Assembly: GCA_002840565.1 (NCBI GenBank)
Contig: PHBK01000025.1
Coordinates: 1-59,013 of the forward strand
Source: Deltaproteobacteria bacterium HGW-Deltaproteobacteria-12
Lineage (GTDB): Bacteria > Desulfobacterota > Syntrophia > Syntrophales > Smithellaceae
Reading direction: 5' to 3'
Length of the DNA stretch: 59,013 bases
The notes below the pieces were generated by a model. It saw nothing but the letters and a program-made list of their open reading frames with translations, had not been told where the DNA came from and did no database searches. This document shows, piece by piece, positions 23,229-32,515 of this stretch (position 1 is its first letter; each line of letters begins with the position of its first letter). Made by a program: the position numbers and the translations under genes.

Positions 23229-23256
23229 AATATATCAAAAGTTTATGTAAAGTCAA
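23229..23256 (-). promoter_or_regulatory. sigma-70-type promoter for the LuxR-type regulator operon
   Basis: TTGACT (minus strand, 23256-23251) and TATATT (23234-23229) with a 16-base spacer, on an AT-rich background. The predicted start near 23222 coincides with the beginning of the structured leader. It would drive the regulator, PilZ protein, initiating transferase and the wbpB-wbpD genes. Confidence 0.7.
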
Positions 23257-23332
23257 CCCGTTTCTTGCCGATGGCGATGGCAATATTCGGCGCTAAATGC
23301 ACTTTGACCTTTGTAAAAATTATTTCCTGTCG

Positions 23333-24625
23333 TCAGGCGCTGTAGACCAGGCTGTTTTTCTTTTTGATAACGTTCCTGGTATCGACGATGGGGATGCCGA
23401 AAGCGGCTAAATCGATTTTCGAGTATTCATCGTGGGCGGTGGCGATCAGTATTAAATCATATTCCTTAGTAATTTCAACTGATTTCCGGCCGGCAAATTT
23501 GGCGTATTCGCGGGTCAGTCTTATTGTCGGAATATAGGGGTCGTTATAGGACACTAAAGCCCCCATTTCTTCGAGCTTTTCCAAGAGCCGGTAAGACGGG
23601 GACTCTCTGTCGTCATCAACATTGGCTTTATAGGCCAGCCCCAGCAGGAGGATTTTCGTGCCTTTAACGGATTTTCCTGCGTTGTTCAATGCTTCGACGA
23701 CTTTGGAAATAACGTAATCCGGCATGTTGGTATTGATTTCTCCGGCCAGTTCAATAAACCGGGTGACGAATTCGTATTCACGGGCCTTCCAGGTGAGATA
23801 AAAGGGATCAATCGGAATACAATGCCCTCCCAGGCCCGGGCCCGGATAGAAAGCCTGATAACCGAATGGCTTTGTGCTGGCCGCGGCGATGACTTCCCAG
23901 ACGTCTATTCCCATTTTATCAAATAATACTTTCAGTTCATTGACCAGGGCGATGTTGACGGAGCGGTAAATATTCTCCAGCAGCTTGGCCGATTCGGCCA
24001 CCCGGGTTGACGAGACGGGCACCGTCCGCTCAACGATATTGCTGTACAGCGCCACGGCGGCTTCCAGGCATTGCGGTGTGAATCCGCCGACAACCTTGGG
24101 TATGGTCTTGACGCTGAAGTCCCTGTTGTTCGGGTCCTCGCGTTCGGGAGAAAAAGCGAGGTGAAAATCAACGCCGGCCCGGAGACCCTTTTCTTCGAGA
24201 ATTTTGCGCATATCTCCGTCGGTCGTCCCCGGATAGGTCGTGGATTCCAGAATGATGAGCTGACCTTTGCCCATGTTTTCCGCAATGGAACGGGTGGTGC
24301 TAAAGACATAACGCATATCCGGTTCCCGGTTTTTATTGAGCGGCGTCGGAACGCAAATAATGATGCAATCCATTTTCGTAAGCTGCGAAAAATCGCCCGT
24401 GGGTTGAAAACTGTCCTTGAAATTCGTGGCCAGGATAGAGGCGTCGATATGCTTAATATAGCTTTTCCCCTGCTTGAGCAGGGCGATTTTTTCCTTATCG
24501 ACGTCAAAACCGGTGACTTTAAATCCGGCCCGGCAGAATTCGATCACCAGAGGGAGGCCGACATAGCCCAAACCGATAACGGCAATGTTTGCTGATTTGT
24601 TCTTGATTTTGTTGATAAGACTCAT
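23333..24625 (-). CDS. wbpA: UDP-N-acetylglucosamine 6-dehydrogenase, WbpA-like
   Basis: 430 aa nucleotide-sugar dehydrogenase. The N-terminal Rossmann motif VIGLGYVGLP (16-25), CVPTPLNKN, the ESTTYPGTT segment and GPGLGGHCIPIDP with the catalytic Cys near residue 265 are intact. The family oxidises C6 of UDP-GlcNAc or UDP-ManNAc twice to the uronic acid. Co-location with wbpB, wbpD and wbpE homologues favours UDP-GlcNAc and the route to UDP-GlcNAc(3NAc)A. A good ribosome-binding site (AGGAGAAG) precedes the ATG. Upstream lie tandem palindromic repeats. Confidence 0.88.
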   Translation of the reverse strand: MSLINKIKNKSANIAVIGLGYVGLPLVIEFCRAGFKVTGFDVDKEKIALLKQGKSYIKHIDASILATNFKDSFQPTGDFSQLTKMDCIIICVPTPLNKNREPDMRYVFSTTRSIAENMGKGQLIILESTTYPGTTDGDMRKILEEKGLRAGVDFHLAFSPEREDPNNRDFSVKTIPKVVGGFTPQCLEAAVALYSNIVERTVPVSSTRVAESAKLLENIYRSVNIALVNELKVLFDKMGIDVWEVIAAASTKPFGYQAFYPGPGLGGHCIPIDPFYLTWKAREYEFVTRFIELAGEINTNMPDYVISKVVEALNNAGKSVKGTKILLLGLAYKANVDDDRESPSYRLLEKLEEMGALVSYNDPYIPTIRLTREYAKFAGRKSVEITKEYDLILIATAHDEYSKIDLAAFGIPIVDTRNVIKKKNSLVYSA

Positions 24626-24961
24626 TTTTCTTCTCCTGAATATAGATCTAGTTTTATTATGCAGGTAATCTTGCCTGAACGTCCATCGCAGAGTAAATAC
24701 AGATTCTCCCTTTACCGACAGATTCCCTTCTTTTACAGAACCGGCTTCCGGCTTTAGCCAGAGGCTCCCTCCTTTTCTAAAGGAGGGTTGGGGTGGTCTG
24801 GCTTTAGCCAGAGGCTCCCTCCTTTTCTAAAGGAGGGTTGGGGTGGATTTCCTAAAATCCCCCTAAATCCCCCTTTTTCAAAGGGGGACTGACTTGAGCT
24901 TTACTCAAATCTCCCCTGCCCCCTCTTTAGAAAAGAGGGGAATAATTTCTACTTGCTCATC
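24626..24961. repeat. 336-base intergenic region with tandem 50-base palindromic repeats
   Basis: Two copies of a 46-base sequence, 24751-24796 and 24801-24846, stand 50 bases apart. Each contains GGCTTTAGCC and CCCTCCTTTTCTAAAGGAGGG-type palindromes (quoted in part). A third related palindrome (CCCCCTTTTTCAAAGGGGG) follows at about 24872-24890, and another GC-rich inverted pair at about 24917-24938. These can form hairpins on either strand and may act as a terminator or RNA-stabilising element between fcl and wbpA. No gene is seen. Confidence 0.8.
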
Positions 24962-25924
24962 TCACCCGGCGACTTCTTCCGGAGACACCAATGTCGTTTC
25001 GTACCACGCAATGGTCTTTTTCAGCCCCTCACGGAAGTTTGTCTCCGCCCGGAAGCCGAATTCGGCCAGGGCTCTCGTTGTGTCGAGCATGCGGCGGGGC
25101 TGGCCGTCGGGCTTGGTGTGATCCCAGATGATTTTCCCCCGGTAGCCCGTCAGTTCGGTAATAAGTTCGACCAAATCGCGAATTGATATTTCAAACCCCG
25201 CCCCGATATTGACCGGCTCCGATTGATTGTAATTTTCCGTAGCCTCGACAATGGCCCGGGCGGCATCTTCCACATAAAAGAATTCCCGCGTCGCCTGCCC
25301 CGTTCCCCATATTTCGATGGCGTCTGCCCCCTGCTTTTGGGCATCAATGCATTTTTTGATCAGGGCGGGGATGACATGAGAAGACCGGGGATCAAAATTA
25401 TCACCCGGCCCGTAGAGATTAACCGGCAGCAGGAAAATGGAATTGAACCCGTACTGCCGGCGATAGGCCTGGGATTGAACAAGCATCATTTTCTTGGCCA
25501 GGCCGTAAGGGGCGTTGGTCTCCTCAGGGTAGCCGTTCCAGAGATCATCCTCCCGGAAAGGCACCGGGGTGAATTTCGGGTAGGCGCAGATAGTGCCCAG
25601 CGCGACAAATTTCTCAATGCCGTGGAGATATCCTTCGTGAATCATCTGCGTGCCCATCATGATGTTGTCATAAAAAAGCGTGGCGGGATTTTCCTGGTTG
25701 AATCCGATGCCGCCGACTCGGGCCGCCAGATGGACGACAATATCCGGCTCAGTTTCCACGTAAAGCCTTTTTACATCCGACATATTTACGAGATTGTATT
25801 CCGGCAGATCGGCGACGGTAATTTTGCTGCAGCCTTTATCCTGAAAGGCTTTGATGAGGTGTTTTCCCAGGAAGCCTTTGCCTCCGGTTATGGTGATGCG
25901 TGCATTACGAAGTTTTAAGTTCAT
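24962..25924 (-). CDS. fcl: GDP-L-fucose synthase
   Basis: 320 aa short-chain dehydrogenase of the GDP-fucose synthase (WcaG) type. [12 protein letters not shown] binds [20 protein letters not shown], SSxxTxYP-like [15 protein letters not shown] and the YGLAKKMML (Tyr-x3-Lys) catalytic motif are present. It performs the 3,5-epimerisation and 4-reduction of GDP-4-keto-6-deoxymannose. Its partner gmd is 350 bases upstream in the same orientation, separated only by a repeat element. Length is normal (about 320). Confidence 0.93.
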   Translation of the reverse strand: MNLKLRNARITITGGKGFLGKHLIKAFQDKGCSKITVADLPEYNLVNMSDVKRLYVETEPDIVVHLAARVGGIGFNQENPATLFYDNIMMGTQMIHEGYLHGIEKFVALGTICAYPKFTPVPFREDDLWNGYPEETNAPYGLAKKMMLVQSQAYRRQYGFNSIFLLPVNLYGPGDNFDPRSSHVIPALIKKCIDAQKQGADAIEIWGTGQATREFFYVEDAARAIVEATENYNQSEPVNIGAGFEISIRDLVELITELTGYRGKIIWDHTKPDGQPRRMLDTTRALAEFGFRAETNFREGLKKTIAWYETTLVSPEEVAG

Positions 25925-26277
25925 CGTTCCTCTGAAAAAAAAACCTTTTTTTGCCTTTCTCGAGTTGACATTGCTTTGTCAAATCCAGTGAGGCCGGGAT
26001 TTTTAATAATGTCCCCCGCTGGCGGGGGTAAGGGGGTGGATATTTTTGAAGTGGCCGTCATATTGATAATTTTACACCTTAGCACTAATTCGTCCACCTC
26101 CGTCACGGAGAAAAACCCGGCGTATGCCGGGTGACACCTCTCCGGCATGCGCCCGACTTCGCGCCAGCGGAGGACATGAAATGACAATTTAACCTATTCT
26201 GACAAAGTCTCCAGCGGAGGACATAAAAATAAGTTCACGATTGCGACCTAGTCTCTACCTGGGAATGATAGCATGAA
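25925..26277. repeat. 353-base region with modular repeat element D, copy 1
   Basis: Between gmd and fcl, 26011-26211 contains the large repeat found again at 33006-33177 (inverted) and 52467-52714. Its modules are the GTCCCCCGCTGGCGGGGG palindrome, the stretch GGTGGATATTTTTGAAGTGG, a CACCTCCGTCACGGAG palindrome, CCGGCGTATGCCGG and the end motif GACAAAGTCTC (26201-26211). An 88-codon frame through it is not a gene. Confidence 0.8.
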
Positions 26278-27390
26278 TCATTCGTTGCGGCTGAAAACTG
26301 TATAGCCGTGCTTTTTGATCAGTTCATCGCGTTTTGCCGCTTTGAGGTCTTCTCTGGCCATCTCGGCGACCAGCTCCGAAAAAGTAACTTTCGGCACCCA
26401 GCCGAGCTTTTCGCGCGCTTTGGTGGCGTCGCCCAGAAGCGTTTCCACTTCCGTGGGCCGGAAATAGCGGGGATCCACCCGGACAATAGGATTTCCGCTG
26501 CCAACCCAGTAACCGATTTCTTCCAGGCCCTGCCCTTCCCAGCGCAGTTTCATGTCCAGTTCCGCCGCTACGGCATTAATAAAATCACGGACGCTGTACT
26601 GAACGCCGGTGGCAATGACAAAATCATCCGGCTGGGGCTGCTGCAGCATCAGCCATTGCATTTCGACATAATCCCGGGCATGGCCCCAGTCGCGCCGCGA
26701 ATCCAGATTCCCCAGATAAAGCGTGTCCTGCACACCCAGCTTGATGCGGGCCAGGGCGCGCGTGATCTTGCGGGTGACAAAGGTTTCACCGCGCACCGGT
26801 GATTCGTGGTTGAATAGTATCCCGTTGCAGGCATACAGCCCGTAGGCTTCGCGATAATTGATGGTGATCCAGTAGGCATAAAGTTTGGCTACGGCATAAG
26901 GGCTGCGCGGATAAAAAGGAGTCGTTTCCTTCTGCGGGCTCTCTTGCACCTTGCCGAAGAGCTCGGACGTGGAAGCCTGATAGAACCGTGTTTTCTTTTC
27001 CATGCCCAGGATACGGATGGCCTCCAGAATGCGCAATGTGCCCAGAGCGTCGGAATTGGCCGTGTATTCTGGTTCTTCGAAAGATACGGCGACATGGGAT
27101 TGCGCGGCCAGATTGTAGATCTCCACTGGCTGCACCTGCTGAATAATCCGGATCAGGCTGGAGGAATCCGTAAGATCGCCGTGGTGGAGGATGAAATGCC
27201 GGTCGGACTCATGGGGGTCCTGATACAGATGGTCAATCCGATCGGTGTTAAAAAGTGAAGTCCGGCGTTTGATGCCGTGTACATCATAGCCCTTGTTTAA
27301 AAGAAACTCCGCCAGATATGATCCGTCCTGACCGGTAATGCCGGTAATAAGGGCGACTTTCCCTGATTCTTGCTTTTTATCGCTTTTCAT
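26278..27390 (-). CDS. gmd: GDP-mannose 4,6-dehydratase
   Basis: 370 aa, near the usual 373. The NADP motif [15 protein letters not shown], the [14 protein letters not shown] segment, the [16 protein letters not shown] region and the YxxxK pair ([10 protein letters not shown]) are those of Gmd. It makes GDP-4-keto-6-deoxy-D-mannose, the precursor of GDP-fucose (with Fcl) and other 6-deoxyhexoses. Its start lies inside the last codons of the HepT-like gene (14-base overlap), so a toxin module is translationally joined to a sugar gene. Confidence 0.95.
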   Translation of the reverse strand: MKSDKKQESGKVALITGITGQDGSYLAEFLLNKGYDVHGIKRRTSLFNTDRIDHLYQDPHESDRHFILHHGDLTDSSSLIRIIQQVQPVEIYNLAAQSHVAVSFEEPEYTANSDALGTLRILEAIRILGMEKKTRFYQASTSELFGKVQESPQKETTPFYPRSPYAVAKLYAYWITINYREAYGLYACNGILFNHESPVRGETFVTRKITRALARIKLGVQDTLYLGNLDSRRDWGHARDYVEMQWLMLQQPQPDDFVIATGVQYSVRDFINAVAAELDMKLRWEGQGLEEIGYWVGSGNPIVRVDPRYFRPTEVETLLGDATKAREKLGWVPKVTFSELVAEMAREDLKAAKRDELIKKHGYTVFSRNE

Positions 27391-27829
27391 TTGGTGTCCC
27401 TTGTCTCTCTGATGTTTCTATCCAGTCCATCACCAGGCTAATAAACAGATCAAAATCGCCCAGGCTTTTCTTGAAGATGCCAAAAATGACCGCGTTATCA
27501 GTCTTTTCGTAACGGTGTACGAGCATATTTCTAAATGAAGCCATGTTCTGGAATGTTGTTAGATGTTCTTTGGGAATAACACCGTTCTCCTGAATAACCT
27601 GGAAAAGGTCCCGATATCCCTCCGGCTCACGCCATCGGTAGAATGATACGAAATGATTGCCGATGTCGATGATTTTCTCGATGCATAACTGGAGATAGCG
27701 CTCGACGAAGGCCCGCGCCCGGAGGTCTTCTTCATATTTCTTCCACGTGATATCATCCGCACCCCGAAGAGCAGACAGATATTCACGAAGTTGAGATAAC
27801 TTCCGTGAAAGTAGTTCTTTATCCACCAT
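27377..27829 (-). CDS. hepT: HepT-like HEPN ribonuclease toxin (DUF86)
   Basis: 150 aa helical HEPN protein. The Rx4-6H(x)Y active-site motif is seen as RNMLVHRY (about residues 105-112). Typical surroundings are [24 protein letters not shown] and [17 protein letters not shown]. HepT cuts RNA unless tri-AMPylated by MntA, whose gene lies 29 bases upstream. A good ribosome-binding site (AGGGAGAAC) precedes the ATG. The C-terminus overlaps gmd by 14 bases. Confidence 0.9.
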   Translation of the reverse strand: MVDKELLSRKLSQLREYLSALRGADDITWKKYEEDLRARAFVERYLQLCIEKIIDIGNHFVSFYRWREPEGYRDLFQVIQENGVIPKEHLTTFQNMASFRNMLVHRYEKTDNAVIFGIFKKSLGDFDLFISLVMDWIETSERQGTPNEKR

Positions 27830-27858
27830 GACGTTCTCCCTTATTTTGACATCCGGCG

Positions 27859-28245
27859 TTATAATTCCCGGAAAAGACTTCGTGTATCCAGATATTCGGC
27901 CCGCGCCCGAACCTCCTGCCGGACGCGTTCGGCCGGATCCTTCTCATAAATGAGACGGCCGTATTTCAGAATCTGGTGCTGAAGCAACGGGCCCGCCTGC
28001 CCGAAAACAACCAGATCTACATCCCGCCGGAAGCGGCTGGATAGATCCGTTTCCATCTTCAGGCGCTCATGTCCGGTGATTTTACTCTTCGCAATGATCG
28101 CCAGGTCGAGATCGCTGCCCCTGCGTTGCCTGCCTGTCGCTGCGGAGCCGAACAAATATACGGCGGCAACCCGCTTCCTTCTCCGGAATACCGGGATCAT
28201 ATCTTGCATTTCAGCGTCTTGCATTTCGCGTCTTCTCTCGGGCAT
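27859..28245 (-). CDS. mntA: MntA-like nucleotidyltransferase antitoxin
   Basis: About 128 aa; the ATG at 28245 is used (a TTG lies one codon earlier, and ATG codons at 28215 and 28200 are possible). The GSx10DxD active site is intact: FGSAATG followed by SDLDLAI. Further Asp in DVDLVVF completes the catalytic triad. It is expected to AMPylate and inactivate the downstream HepT-like toxin. The module stands at the upstream end of the gmd-fcl-wbpA genes. Confidence 0.88.
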   Translation of the reverse strand: MPERRREMQDAEMQDMIPVFRRRKRVAAVYLFGSAATGRQRRGSDLDLAIIAKSKITGHERLKMETDLSSRFRRDVDLVVFGQAGPLLQHQILKYGRLIYEKDPAERVRQEVRARAEYLDTRSLFREL

Positions 28246-28517
28246 CAATTGTTCGAAGATCTTACAGCTCCGCTTTCTCAGTTACAGGTAAGTTTCTCCA
28301 TTTATCTTAGAGTCCTTATGCTTGTAAACATAGGTTCCTGGCGGTTTTAAAATGATGTCGTTATTTACAGCATCTTCCCCGATAAATCAATTAGATACTT
28401 ATGCGGCAAACCGTTTTCGAAAGATTGAATATTTTTGTTCCTGGTAATAGCAAAATGATATTTGCCAACCACGATAATTAATGGTATTTAATCCCCTGAT
28501 AAAGAAAGGATCACCCC

Positions 28518-29039
28518 ATGAGAAACCGGACGATACTGATTCTCCTGCTGCTGCTTCTGGCGTCTTATCTTGTTTCGAAGTATGATCTGATAACGCAGGC
28601 CAAAATAATGGCTGCGAATATCATCTACGGCGAAGAATTACGCAAGATAAAGGGGTTTCTGATCGTAGTCGAGCAGACTAACGCCGGACTGAAAAACGAG
28701 GGTCTGTCCGATGAGTTGCTCCGGCAGCAATTGATTTCCCGCCTTGAAAAGGGGGGCGTCAAAATACTCCGGGAAGAAGAGTGGAAAAAAGTTCCGGCCA
28801 GACCGGTATTGCATTTAAAAATTATTGCCGATAAAAATAAAGAAAGTTTATCTTCAGTTGTCGTCGCGCTGGAAGTAACGACGAGTACGTCTGAACTTCA
28901 GAGCTCCGATGCTTATTCTACAGAAAAAGAAAAAACGATCTGGCTTACATCCAGCATCGGTGAAGGCGGTAATATTAAGATTCGAGAAAAGATTGATGAG
29001 CTGACAAAACTTTTTCTCCAGACATACTCCGGGAAATGA
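28518..29039 (+). CDS. membrane-anchored hypothetical protein
   Basis: 173 aa with one N-terminal hydrophobic segment (residues 5-20, TILILLLLLLASYLV) and a soluble remainder that should lie outside the cytoplasm. The segment LLRQQLISRLEKGGVKILREEEW is typical of periplasmic 'DUF'-type proteins with a SHS2/LPP-like fold, but I do not recognise the family. A good ribosome-binding site (AAAGGATC) precedes the ATG. It heads a plus-strand group with the HEAT-like and HD-GYP genes, after an 80-base gap. Confidence 0.65.
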   Translation: MRNRTILILLLLLLASYLVSKYDLITQAKIMAANIIYGEELRKIKGFLIVVEQTNAGLKNEGLSDELLRQQLISRLEKGGVKILREEEWKKVPARPVLHLKIIADKNKESLSSVVVALEVTTSTSELQSSDAYSTEKEKTIWLTSSIGEGGNIKIREKIDELTKLFLQTYSGK

Positions 29040-29119
29040 AGTCAACTTCCGCGGAATATTTTGACGGTTTATTTGCAGCTTATCTTTGAGCCGAATAATC
29101 TTCCAAGGCTGTTTCGTCA

Positions 29120-31360
29120 ATGAGTGATTTCAAGGAGCGAGCAAAAAGAGAAGATGCCCGAAACGGGTCAACGGGCGCAAACATCCCTTCGGCTGAATCA
29201 AGACAGCTGCTTCCCGTCATCATTGCCCTGGACCGCATTCGAATGAATATCCAGATGTACCCGCCCGGACACTCACTCATCGCGGAAAGCAGCGCTGACG
29301 CCTTTGAGACGATCCAGAGGATCCTGCGGCAAAAGGCCGAATTGTTCATTGGTTTTGCCCAGGACAAAACCACGTTCGGAGAAACGGCTCCCGATAAGGA
29401 AAAGAAAAATGCCGCCTTCAGGGAATATGCGCGCAGCCTGAACAATCTCCAAATTGTTTCTTTCACCCTGCACCGCGGTCTGAAAAAGGAAGAGCTGATC
29501 GATTTCCATCGCATTCTCGCCGCCAAACCGGCGGATATCTGGGCCCAGGGCAAGATAGAATCCGTCTTTACCCGCGCCGGTATCGCGGGCATTAAAGTCA
29601 AGGCCATCGATGCGGATCAATTCAGCTCCGAGAGGAAGAAGGAGGTCCTTCCGCCCAAGTCTGATCAGAAGGCAAAAAATATTGATTTCTGGCAGGACTT
29701 CTTTGCCCAGACCATAGCGGCAGCGGAGAAACAAGGCGCTGAGAGCATCCCGACAAATCAGCTCAAAACCGTTCCCGCAGAATCCGTTCGTCTGCTCAAC
29801 CAGCAACGGAATAATTGGCCTGCTGCCGTTTTAAGTTATGAGAAGATGGTCAAAGATTTTTTTTCGGAAACGCCAAAAGAAAGGCAGCTCGGCGGCTCCC
29901 GACATGAGACTCTTTCCCGCATTAATTCTTTAATTGCTGATGTTCATCCTGAACTGAAAGCTCAAATGATCGATGTCGTGGAACGGCAGCTGACACTTCT
30001 TCCCCCGGCAGCCATCGACAATGAATTTTTGAAGTATTTTTCCTCGGATATCGTTCTGGAAGTTATCCGGGGGGCCGACCAGAAAGGTTCTCCGATATCC
30101 CCTACTCTGGTCAACCTTCTCAAAAAAATTACCGGCGTCCAGGACGCATCTCCTGCGCCCCTTCCTGCCGGCGAAGAGGAACTCTCCTCCAAACACGCGG
30201 AAACTCTTCTTCAACGCGAGCAATATGAAAAATACGTTCCCAAAGATTACGACCGCTTATTGCAGAAGGCGGCAGGAACATCCGCGTATGATGAAAAAAT
30301 TGACCGATCCGTGTTTCCGCTCCAGGAGTATCTGCAGACACTGTCCGGCGAGTACGTCGATTTCCGGATCTGCCGGCTGATCTTTATTTTAATGGACGAG
30401 GAGCTGGATGCCGATGACTATCTGGCCTGCTCCAGAAAGCTGCTGCGGTCGGTACCGGATCTTCTCCAGGCAGGTCATTTTGACTTCCTGACATCAGTTC
30501 TGGAGACCATGCGGCGTCATGCCCGGGAGAAAAACGCCGAAGCTGTCCGGCAAAGCGCTCTGGTTGTTTTGCAGTCCCTGTCGGATAAGGAAAAAATAGC
30601 CCGGCCCGTTTCCCAGTTTATCCTCCAGGAAACATTTGATATCAATGTTCTGAAGAAATTTCTGATCGAAAGCGGTTTTCAGAATCTCTCCTGGCTGTTC
30701 GATCTTTACCTCAGCCCGAACGTGCCCTGGTCTACAATATTAACGGCAATTCTCAAGGGTTTTGGGCAAAAAGCGACAGAGGAGGCTGTCCAAAGGCTTC
30801 CCGGTCAGGAGCCGCAAAACATCATCCGGCTGCTGATCTTCATCCGCGAGATGAATGACCGATCTTTTGCGCCCGCCCTGGCGAGCATCTTTGAGCATGC
30901 AGATTGGACTGTGCGCCGAGAGCTCATTAAAACGCTTATTCAATTGGATGATCCTTCCGTTATTCAACTTCTCAGGAGGAGCCTGCAAGATGAAAATCAT
31001 GCCGTTGTTTTGGAAACTGTCGGCATTTCCTGCCGTTACCGTCTTGAAGATATGATTACGGATTTGACATCCCTGCTCAAAACCAGGATCATTCGCGAGG
31101 AAAACGCCATTCTCAATGAATGGATTGTCACCCAACTTGCCCAAACCGGGCATCCCCTGGTCATCCCCCATCTGGAGAAAATTGCGGCTCGATGGGTTTC
31201 TTTTTCGCCGAAGCATCTTGCCCGAATGAAATTGGCGCTGTACCGGAATCTTCATCATTTCCCGAAAAATTCGGTTCTGCAGCTGCTGAAAAAAGGGAAC
31301 AGATCCGGAAATCAAGAAATTCGGGCGATCTCAGCAAAGATTTTACAGGGCAAGGAATAG
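29120..31360 (+). CDS. HEAT-repeat-like protein with N-terminal domain shared with the adjacent HD-GYP protein
   Basis: 746 aa, no signal peptide. The C-terminal 250 residues contain helical repeats of HEAT/PBS type (DWTVRRELIKTLIQLDDPSV, NHAVVLETVGIS). Residues 25-130 (LDRIRMNIQMYPPGHSLI ... LHRGLKKEELIDFHRIL) resemble the first 110 residues of the HD-GYP protein encoded next (IYPDDHPLV ... FSRGLPLSELTEF). The middle part is helical and unassigned. The two genes are 3 bases apart, so the proteins probably act together in c-di-GMP signalling. The start has only a weak ribosome-binding site. Confidence 0.75.
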   Translation: MSDFKERAKREDARNGSTGANIPSAESRQLLPVIIALDRIRMNIQMYPPGHSLIAESSADAFETIQRILRQKAELFIGFAQDKTTFGETAPDKEKKNAAFREYARSLNNLQIVSFTLHRGLKKEELIDFHRILAAKPADIWAQGKIESVFTRAGIAGIKVKAIDADQFSSERKKEVLPPKSDQKAKNIDFWQDFFAQTIAAAEKQGAESIPTNQLKTVPAESVRLLNQQRNNWPAAVLSYEKMVKDFFSETPKERQLGGSRHETLSRINSLIADVHPELKAQMIDVVERQLTLLPPAAIDNEFLKYFSSDIVLEVIRGADQKGSPISPTLVNLLKKITGVQDASPAPLPAGEEELSSKHAETLLQREQYEKYVPKDYDRLLQKAAGTSAYDEKIDRSVFPLQEYLQTLSGEYVDFRICRLIFILMDEELDADDYLACSRKLLRSVPDLLQAGHFDFLTSVLETMRRHAREKNAEAVRQSALVVLQSLSDKEKIARPVSQFILQETFDINVLKKFLIESGFQNLSWLFDLYLSPNVPWSTILTAILKGFGQKATEEAVQRLPGQEPQNIIRLLIFIREMNDRSFAPALASIFEHADWTVRRELIKTLIQLDDPSVIQLLRRSLQDENHAVVLETVGISCRYRLEDMITDLTSLLKTRIIREENAILNEWIVTQLAQTGHPLVIPHLEKIAARWVSFSPKHLARMKLALYRNLHHFPKNSVLQLLKKGNRSGNQEIRAISAKILQGKE

Positions 31361-31363
31361 AAA

Positions 31364-32503
31364 ATGGATTTTTCAGAAATTCAAGCAATGATGATCAGAG
31401 TGGTGAGCCACTTCACGGCCGCCGTTGAAAATACCGGCATCTATCCGGATGACCATCCGCTGGTTATTTCCATCAGGCAGGATACACATAAACTTCTGGC
31501 AGAAATATTCGAATGGAAAAAAGAAATCACCATCATGCTGATCGGTGACAGCCTGATGGCGAACAAGCGCCCCCTGATCATGTCCGGCGCCGGCAAGAAC
31601 GCTTTCATCCAAATCCTGAGAAAACATGCGATTGAACGGGTATCTTTCTCCAGAGGTCTTCCGCTTTCCGAGCTTACAGAATTTATCAAAGCCGTTTCTA
31701 CGGAAAGTCTTGGGGCTATGCGTTCCCCACGCTACATCCGGTGGGGTAAACTCGAGATCAAAGACTACGCTGATCAGGAAATCGATGATCTTGATTCTCC
31801 GGAAGAAGATATCAACACAATCTACGATCTCGAAGCGCTGACCACCGAGCAGAAGATCGATAACATCTACCGGAACACCCTGAGCGGGGAATCAATCAAT
31901 GTGTCGGACACCAATGAGATTATCCGCCATTTCCTGGAGAGTATTCGCCGCGAGGCTAATCCTCTGCGGCTGCTGGCGGAAACAAAATCAAATGACGAAT
32001 ACACGTTCACCCACACGGCCAATGTCGGCATCCTGACCCTGTTTTTTGCCGAACATCTCGGGTTTCAGGGCTCGGACCTCAGAAATATTGGAGTAGCCGC
32101 CCTTCTTCATGATGTGGGCAAGGTGACGACACCCGATGACATCCTGTCCAAACCGGGGTCTCTGAATTTGGATGAGCGGGCGTTAATGGAGACGCATACG
32201 ACTAAGGGAGCCTTCCGACTGATGGAACAGGCAGGTATACCCAATATTGCGGTTCTGGGCGCCATGGAGCATCACATGAAATATGACGGCAGCGGTTATC
32301 CCCGCATCAAGGGCGGATGGGAACAGAATATCGTCAGCCAGATGATCACTATAACTGATGTATATGACGCCATGCGGACAATAAGACCTTACCGGCCGAT
32401 TCCCGTACCGATGGAAAAAGTTATCCATCTTTTCAAGCAAGGAAGCGGCTCCGATTTTAATCCTTATCTCGTTGAACGGTTCCTGGATCTGATGGATATG
32501 TAA
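31364..32503 (+). CDS. HD-GYP domain c-di-GMP phosphodiesterase
   Basis: 379 aa. The C-terminal HD-GYP domain is complete: HTANVGILT, LLHDVGK (His249, Asp250), EHHMKYDGSGYP (GYP at 311-313) and ITDVYDAM. These residues bind the metal centre that hydrolyses c-di-GMP. The N-terminal 180 residues carry a sensory-like domain beginning at IYPDDHPLV. No membrane segment is seen, so the enzyme is cytoplasmic. Ribosome-binding site AAGGAA is well placed. Confidence 0.93.
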   Translation: MDFSEIQAMMIRVVSHFTAAVENTGIYPDDHPLVISIRQDTHKLLAEIFEWKKEITIMLIGDSLMANKRPLIMSGAGKNAFIQILRKHAIERVSFSRGLPLSELTEFIKAVSTESLGAMRSPRYIRWGKLEIKDYADQEIDDLDSPEEDINTIYDLEALTTEQKIDNIYRNTLSGESINVSDTNEIIRHFLESIRREANPLRLLAETKSNDEYTFTHTANVGILTLFFAEHLGFQGSDLRNIGVAALLHDVGKVTTPDDILSKPGSLNLDERALMETHTTKGAFRLMEQAGIPNIAVLGAMEHHMKYDGSGYPRIKGGWEQNIVSQMITITDVYDAMRTIRPYRPIPVPMEKVIHLFKQGSGSDFNPYLVERFLDLMDM

Positions 32504-32515
32504 TTCCAATTCCCA

